Shown here one piece after another: positions 59,461 to 64,000 of a DNA stretch of 64,000 bases. Both the position numbers and the translations under genes were made by a program. The number at the start of each line of letters is the position of its first letter. Position 1 is the stretch's first letter. The notes under the pieces are model-generated. The model had not been told where the DNA came from and did not search any database. It was given only the letters and a program-made list of their open reading frames with translations. The stretch comes from Phylloscopus collybita (taxonomy: Eukaryota; Chordata; Aves; Passeriformes; Phylloscopidae), in assembly GCA_027886175.1 (NCBI GenBank), contig JAJNNQ010000029.1, forward strand, positions 4,210,501 through 4,274,500. Reading direction: 5' to 3'.

Positions 59461-59481
59461 TTTTTTTTTTTTTTTTTTTTT
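59461..59481. repeat. Run of 21 T
   Basis: Simple homopolymer with no retrocopy identified beside it. Confidence 0.9.
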
Positions 59482-62400
59482 GAAGGGTTGGAGTAGGGGC
59501 ACTTCCAAGAGTCAGAAACAGCTCAGCAAGAAGGATTACAAGTGTCCTATCGGTATTTGCTTTGGCGTATGCAGAAGTGAAAAATAAAAATTCTTGGATG
59601 TGGCCCAGTTTAATTTTAGGTCAGAGAAAGCTCTATGTTCTTCCAACCTGGCTATTTTAATTGCATTATGAAAATATTCCTGCAGGTTTGGCCACTTTAT
59701 GATCAAACCAACTTCTCTGTAAAATATATCGTCCATTTAAGGGTTTTTTAAAAGGAAGAAATATGGGAATGAACAGCTCTGCTTTCTTCAGTTCTCTGAA
59801 GTACAAAACCATTTTTATTTAAATTTTTTAAAAATAATTATTTCTCTCATATGTGATCCTCTCTGCCAAACCAGGCACCTCAGCACTGTAAAAGACAGAA
59901 ACTTTTCCAAATGCTTCTAGGTAGCTTGAAGTGAGGTTTTGTAGATGCCATGTCTTTTGTTATAAAATATTATAGAAAGAACTCAGATGGGAGAGAAAAA
60001 TCTCTTAGATTTTTTCCAGAGGAAATGGCTTTACAGAATCACTGATAGGAGCAGGAAGGTGTAACGAAAAAATAAAAAAATATTGATATTTTTAGATATG
60101 TATTTACTATGTCTATTTTAGCAGGACTGTACAAATATAAGCCAGTTCATTTGCCACATGCAAAGATATTATCTGGTTTTATTTTTAATGCCTATGGGTA
60201 GGTAGCAGGAAATTTGTACTACTTATGTGAATTCTAATACATGGAAATATTTTCATTACTGTATTCATTTGGAAATTCTGAACTTGTACTAGAAAAAAGA
60301 AATAAGAGGCTAGTATTCTTATTTATAACAAGCCTTAAAGTTTTTGCATCCCTGTTCCTCAGCTGGAGGAACTCAAGATTACTTGATTTGCTGCTTTCAT
60401 TCTGTTTGATTTTCTTGGGTTTTTGTTTTTTTTATTAACGGGGACTGGGAAGTGTATTGAGTGTGAACCATTAATGCCAGTAGCTCTTTAAACTTTTCCA
60501 TTTGTTTGACAAAAATGTTCATGGTTTTGTAGTGGTATGATTTAAAAGATTTGGTTATGTTTAATGATTGATATCAAACAGTCGATCTTTTTTACCTTTG
60601 TCTTTTAAAGTTCTCATAGGTAAGTGACAGTAAATCAGCATCCACTGAATGCAAATAGACATTTTTGTCAGGTTTATAGACCTAATCCCAGACTTTCTGT
60701 GCAAAGAGAATCTTGGCTCTCAAGGACACCTGCAAAATATTTCCTGAAGTGAGACAGCTATCAAGGCACTAGAAAGGGAGAAACATCACTTGGAAGCAAG
60801 TAATTCTCCAGTAATGCAATCTGAAAAACTGCTGAATCTGATCCCGCCATAGCAAGCTGCAGGGTAACACTGCTCAGTGGACTCTTCCCTGGCTGTACTG
60901 TGGCAAGTAGGAGTACAGTGGTAAGGCAAGATGTACAAGTATCAAGTATTTCCAAGTCTCGATGGCTGCATGTGATCACTAGAAGGATCACAGTTTTCAC
61001 CAGCTCATGATGTGAACTTGAAAACCTTGCTGAGGTTTGATTTGGCCAATCACTTTTTGAAACAGATACGGGTAAATACATTTTCCAAAAGCGGCTTTTA
61101 TTTGCTCAAGCAAGAGACAGATATCTTGAGTTCTTACCAATTACAGAACTAGAACATAAAAAACTCTGGATCACTAGTTGTTATTTTGACCTTTCCATTC
61201 ATAAGAGAAAGACTAAGTTATCTGAGAATATACTAAGACATGGAAACCAATTATTTGCTCTCACTTCAGCTCTTCAGACTATCAAAAAGTAAAATAACAC
61301 AACAGATTTTGGCTTCAAGGCATGTAAAATATAACAGTACTGTATATACAGATTGAAGAATATATTTCAGGAGAAAGGCAGCACTTTAGTATTTGACATT
61401 AGTAAATAAACATTGTAGTAAGTTTGACCAAGAATGACTATGATTTTTTCATTCACATGGGATGAATATTATTCTTTTATGTCACTGTTTCATTAACATT
61501 ACACCATACATGATACTCTAGGATAATCAGCCAATAAGGCATATTTTAACTGCCATGAAAGATAGGCAACATGGCAGTTTAAATACCAAAGCTTGTAAGT
61601 GACCTGCATGCTTTACATGGAATGGCTGTTTCTGGATTCCAAGGTTATCAGCTTACTCTGTCAGCAGAGGACTTTGTATGCTGGAGGATGTGGAGGCAAA
61701 ACTGGTGTCTCTGAGGATTACTGCTGTGTAGGAGAGAAGACATAGGGCAAGTGGATTGTGGAAAAAACTGAAAGGAGGCTTTCCTCCATTCCTGGAAACA
61801 TCTCTGCCCCCTCTCCATCAGAGCATAGGGGATGCCTAGAGGTCCAAGGGGAGATCCCACAGGGATTTGTCAAAAACTGGGCAGGCCTGCATTTTGGATG
61901 CATCCATAGCCACCATCACCATCACCATTGGGACTGGAAGTAGGATGGATACCCAGAGATCCCAGTCACCAAGAAGCTGCAGGAATATGTGTCTCTGTTA
62001 TGACTTAATTCTAGCAGGCACAAAACTGGGCTAGAATATAGACAAAGTACTCTCACCCCTGTAGATCTCTTTGAGGTACAGAGAATTAACTTCCTACAGG
62101 TCAACAATATTTTCAAGCAGCCTTATCATGAAGTGCAGCTCTAATGACAGACCAGGGTCACCTGCCTCTCCCAGTCTCCCTGTTCACTTATGCAACGTCA
62201 GGCAATGAGACAATGCAGCTGCTGGCAGCTTGAGTGTCTGGGAGGGAAAGATATGGGGTTTCAATTTTGAAGTCCCAGCACTGGCATTTAGAAGAACCTT
62301 TTTGTCCTTCTTGCTTGAAGCCAACCAACTTGATTTATTTAGAGAAAATTTCATTGTATTTTCAAGGAAAAAAGTCTTTGCTGACCAAATTTTTCTTGTG

Positions 62401-63192
62401 TTGTGCTTGTGTTGTGCTAGCTCCAGTAACATTGATGTGTGGAAAGCAATCAGCCCTGGAGTTTTAATAATATGTGAACTGCAGCCTTGCTCTGCAAGTG
62501 GATGGGACTGTAGTAGTGTCTGCTAAAACTATTCCTGCCAAAACAAACACCAGGAGAGATTTCTTTTCCGTATACCAAAGTCTCACTTCAGCACTTGCCA
62601 GGGAACACTTTACTCCTCCTGTCTTCTGCCTGTGCTGGACAAATAAAGAGGGCACAGCAGTACTGGAGGACTGCCTGAAAGGTTGTGGGCTGCAGTCCTT
62701 AGTGCAGTGCTCTCTGTATGTTCAGGAAGGGCTTTACTCTTTCATTTCACAGCTTTTATAAGACCGTAGGGTTGGGGCCTGCATTCTTCTGCAGTAAGCT
62801 CACGAAATTGGATTCCCTTTGGACTTGCAAATCTTGGCCACATTCATATTTTATGTGAGCCACTCTGCACAACTGATTCTTCTGGTGTTTATTTTTCTTG
62901 ATTTGAAATAGTTCTTATTTCCCTATGAGGAAACCTTGCCTGTTAATGACTGCTAGCTGTAGCATGCCATCAGCCATCCTCAGGTCTTCTCCCATAGCTC
63001 TGTCTCATCTCATCCATCACCTCCAGACATGAGGTCAGAGGTTACATGAAGTGGAGGAAAAAAATTATACTTGTGAAGAACTGAATTGTTTTGCTTTAAA
63101 ATGTTGTCCTGAGGTTAGTTATAGAAGCCTCCTTGGCTCAAGTGGTCTTCTCTTCTGTAGGAATGGAGACTCAAAATTTCTCAGTGGTTAAG

Positions 63193-63998
63193 TGTCTTGG
63201 TTTGGAAAGACAGGTATCTGCCAGGAAAACTGGGGTTTCCCTTAGAATGGAGAATGTAAACCCCTCACCCCCCGCCAAATTATAAGTTTGCAATCAAGGG
63301 CTTTCAGGCAAAGATTTGGGAATAGGAACAACAGTTATTTACTAGGAATATTAATAATACAAATGTAGTAGAAAAACAAAACCACCCAACCAAGCCAGCA
63401 AACAAACAAACAACAATTTTGGAAAACCTTGACAGAGTCAGAGCTACAACCTGACACCCTGTTGGTCAGGGTGTTGGAAGTAGTTCAAAAGTGAGTCCTC
63501 CTGGAGTGGCAGATGTGATTCTGTTGAAGTAGAGATGATCCTGTAGCAAAGGGGTGGTGAGAAGGGGTGTAGTGATGGTGAGAAGGGGTCTGGTCTTCCT
63601 CCCAGAAATCAGGTGAGAAGCTAGATGCTTTTGTGTTCCTGTGTCTCGGTTTTATCCAGGTAGGAATGCCTGTTCCCCCCCTGCCACCACTGCCAGGGGG
63701 GATGTGATGCATCTCACAATAGGATGATGGAATGTGGATGCACCTCTCTGGGGAGGGTACAGTCCGGAGAGGTGTTAATGGCCCATAGTCAGAAGGCATC
63801 CGGCCCTCTTCCCCCTTGAGTTACAAGAGATAAAAAAAAAGGATAAAAATAAACAAACAAACAAACAAACAAAAAACCCAAAAAAACCCACAAAAAAAAA
63901 ACACCAAAAAAAAAAAAATTAAAAAGCCCACAACATGTCCCCAACTCCTTTTAACAGATGAAATAGAATATACACCCCTGGCTCCACAACCCAAGACA
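63193..63998 (-). mobile_element. LTR related to the 50-kb retrovirus (antisense)
   Basis: The plus-strand left end TGTCTTGGTTTGGAAAGACA is the complement of the 3' end of the young LTR. The right end GGCTCCACAACCCAAGACA is the complement of its start. Inside, the polyadenylation word AGTAAA, the CTGCCACTCC block and a CCTG/CAGG-core hairpin all recur in order. It is 806 bp, with an A/C-rich segment (about 63826-63930) in its U3 that the 50-kb LTR lacks, and without the five 22-bp repeats. The left flank is TTAAG; only TT follows at the window edge, so solo LTR or provirus end cannot be decided. The 104-codon frame in it is incidental. Confidence 0.9.
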
Positions 63999-64000
63999 TT

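Larger units (their letters stand above)
56722..63192. other. Unannotated DNA between two LTR elements
   Basis: No gene recognised. Frames of up to 134 codons (58274-58678 on +) have no motif. A minus frame at 57392-57655 reads somewhat like protein, but its context is poor. It contains a large G/T-rich tract and a T run, listed separately. Confidence 0.55.

Overview
The window looks like nuclear DNA from a bird, probably a songbird. It has no operons or dense coding. It carries several decayed CR1 LINE copies, one ending in a (TTCTA)n tract, and several LTRs of avian endogenous-retrovirus type. Long stretches are AT-rich, unique-looking non-coding DNA. 'Bird' is well supported by the CR1 and LTR content; 'songbird' is an inference.

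The best-defined object is a complete endogenous retrovirus (ERV) at 50091-56716 on the + strand. It is flanked by a 5-bp target duplication (ATGTG at 50086-50090 and 56717-56721) and has two 757-bp LTRs that differ at one base. Inside are a lysine-tRNA-like primer binding site, a gag frame, and a protease/RT/RNase H/integrase frame in the same phase, separated from gag only by one UAG. A short polypurine stretch follows, and there is no env. Gag and RT resemble class III (ERV-L-like) elements. All catalytic motifs are intact, so this is a very young, possibly recently mobile, env-less element. A related LTR lies on the - strand at 63193-63998, cut by the window edge, and an older related LTR lies at about 19161-19990.

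Region by region: 1-6.9 kb is unannotated DNA. 6.9-10.4 kb holds LTR-like pieces, two antisense CR1 fragments and an A-rich tract. 10.4-18 kb is mostly unique. 18.2-18.37 kb holds a possible minus-strand exon. 19.2-21.6 kb holds an old LTR, a long CR1 and an expanded microsatellite. 25-27 kb holds a cluster of possible minus-strand exons. 27.7-28.4, 32.4-33.1 and 45.8-46.1 kb hold weaker LTR-like sequence. 33.5-34.1 kb is an isolated CpG island with a YY1-like ATG and a plausible first coding exon on +. 34.4-36 kb holds two more CR1 copies. 36-50 kb is mostly unique with weak exon candidates. 50.1-56.7 kb is the ERV. 56.7-63.2 kb is unique DNA with G/T-rich low-complexity sequence.

No host gene could be named. 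The CpG island and the exon candidates on both sides suggest that the window overlaps the promoter and introns of one or two large genes, but this is inference from splice-site and frame patterns only.
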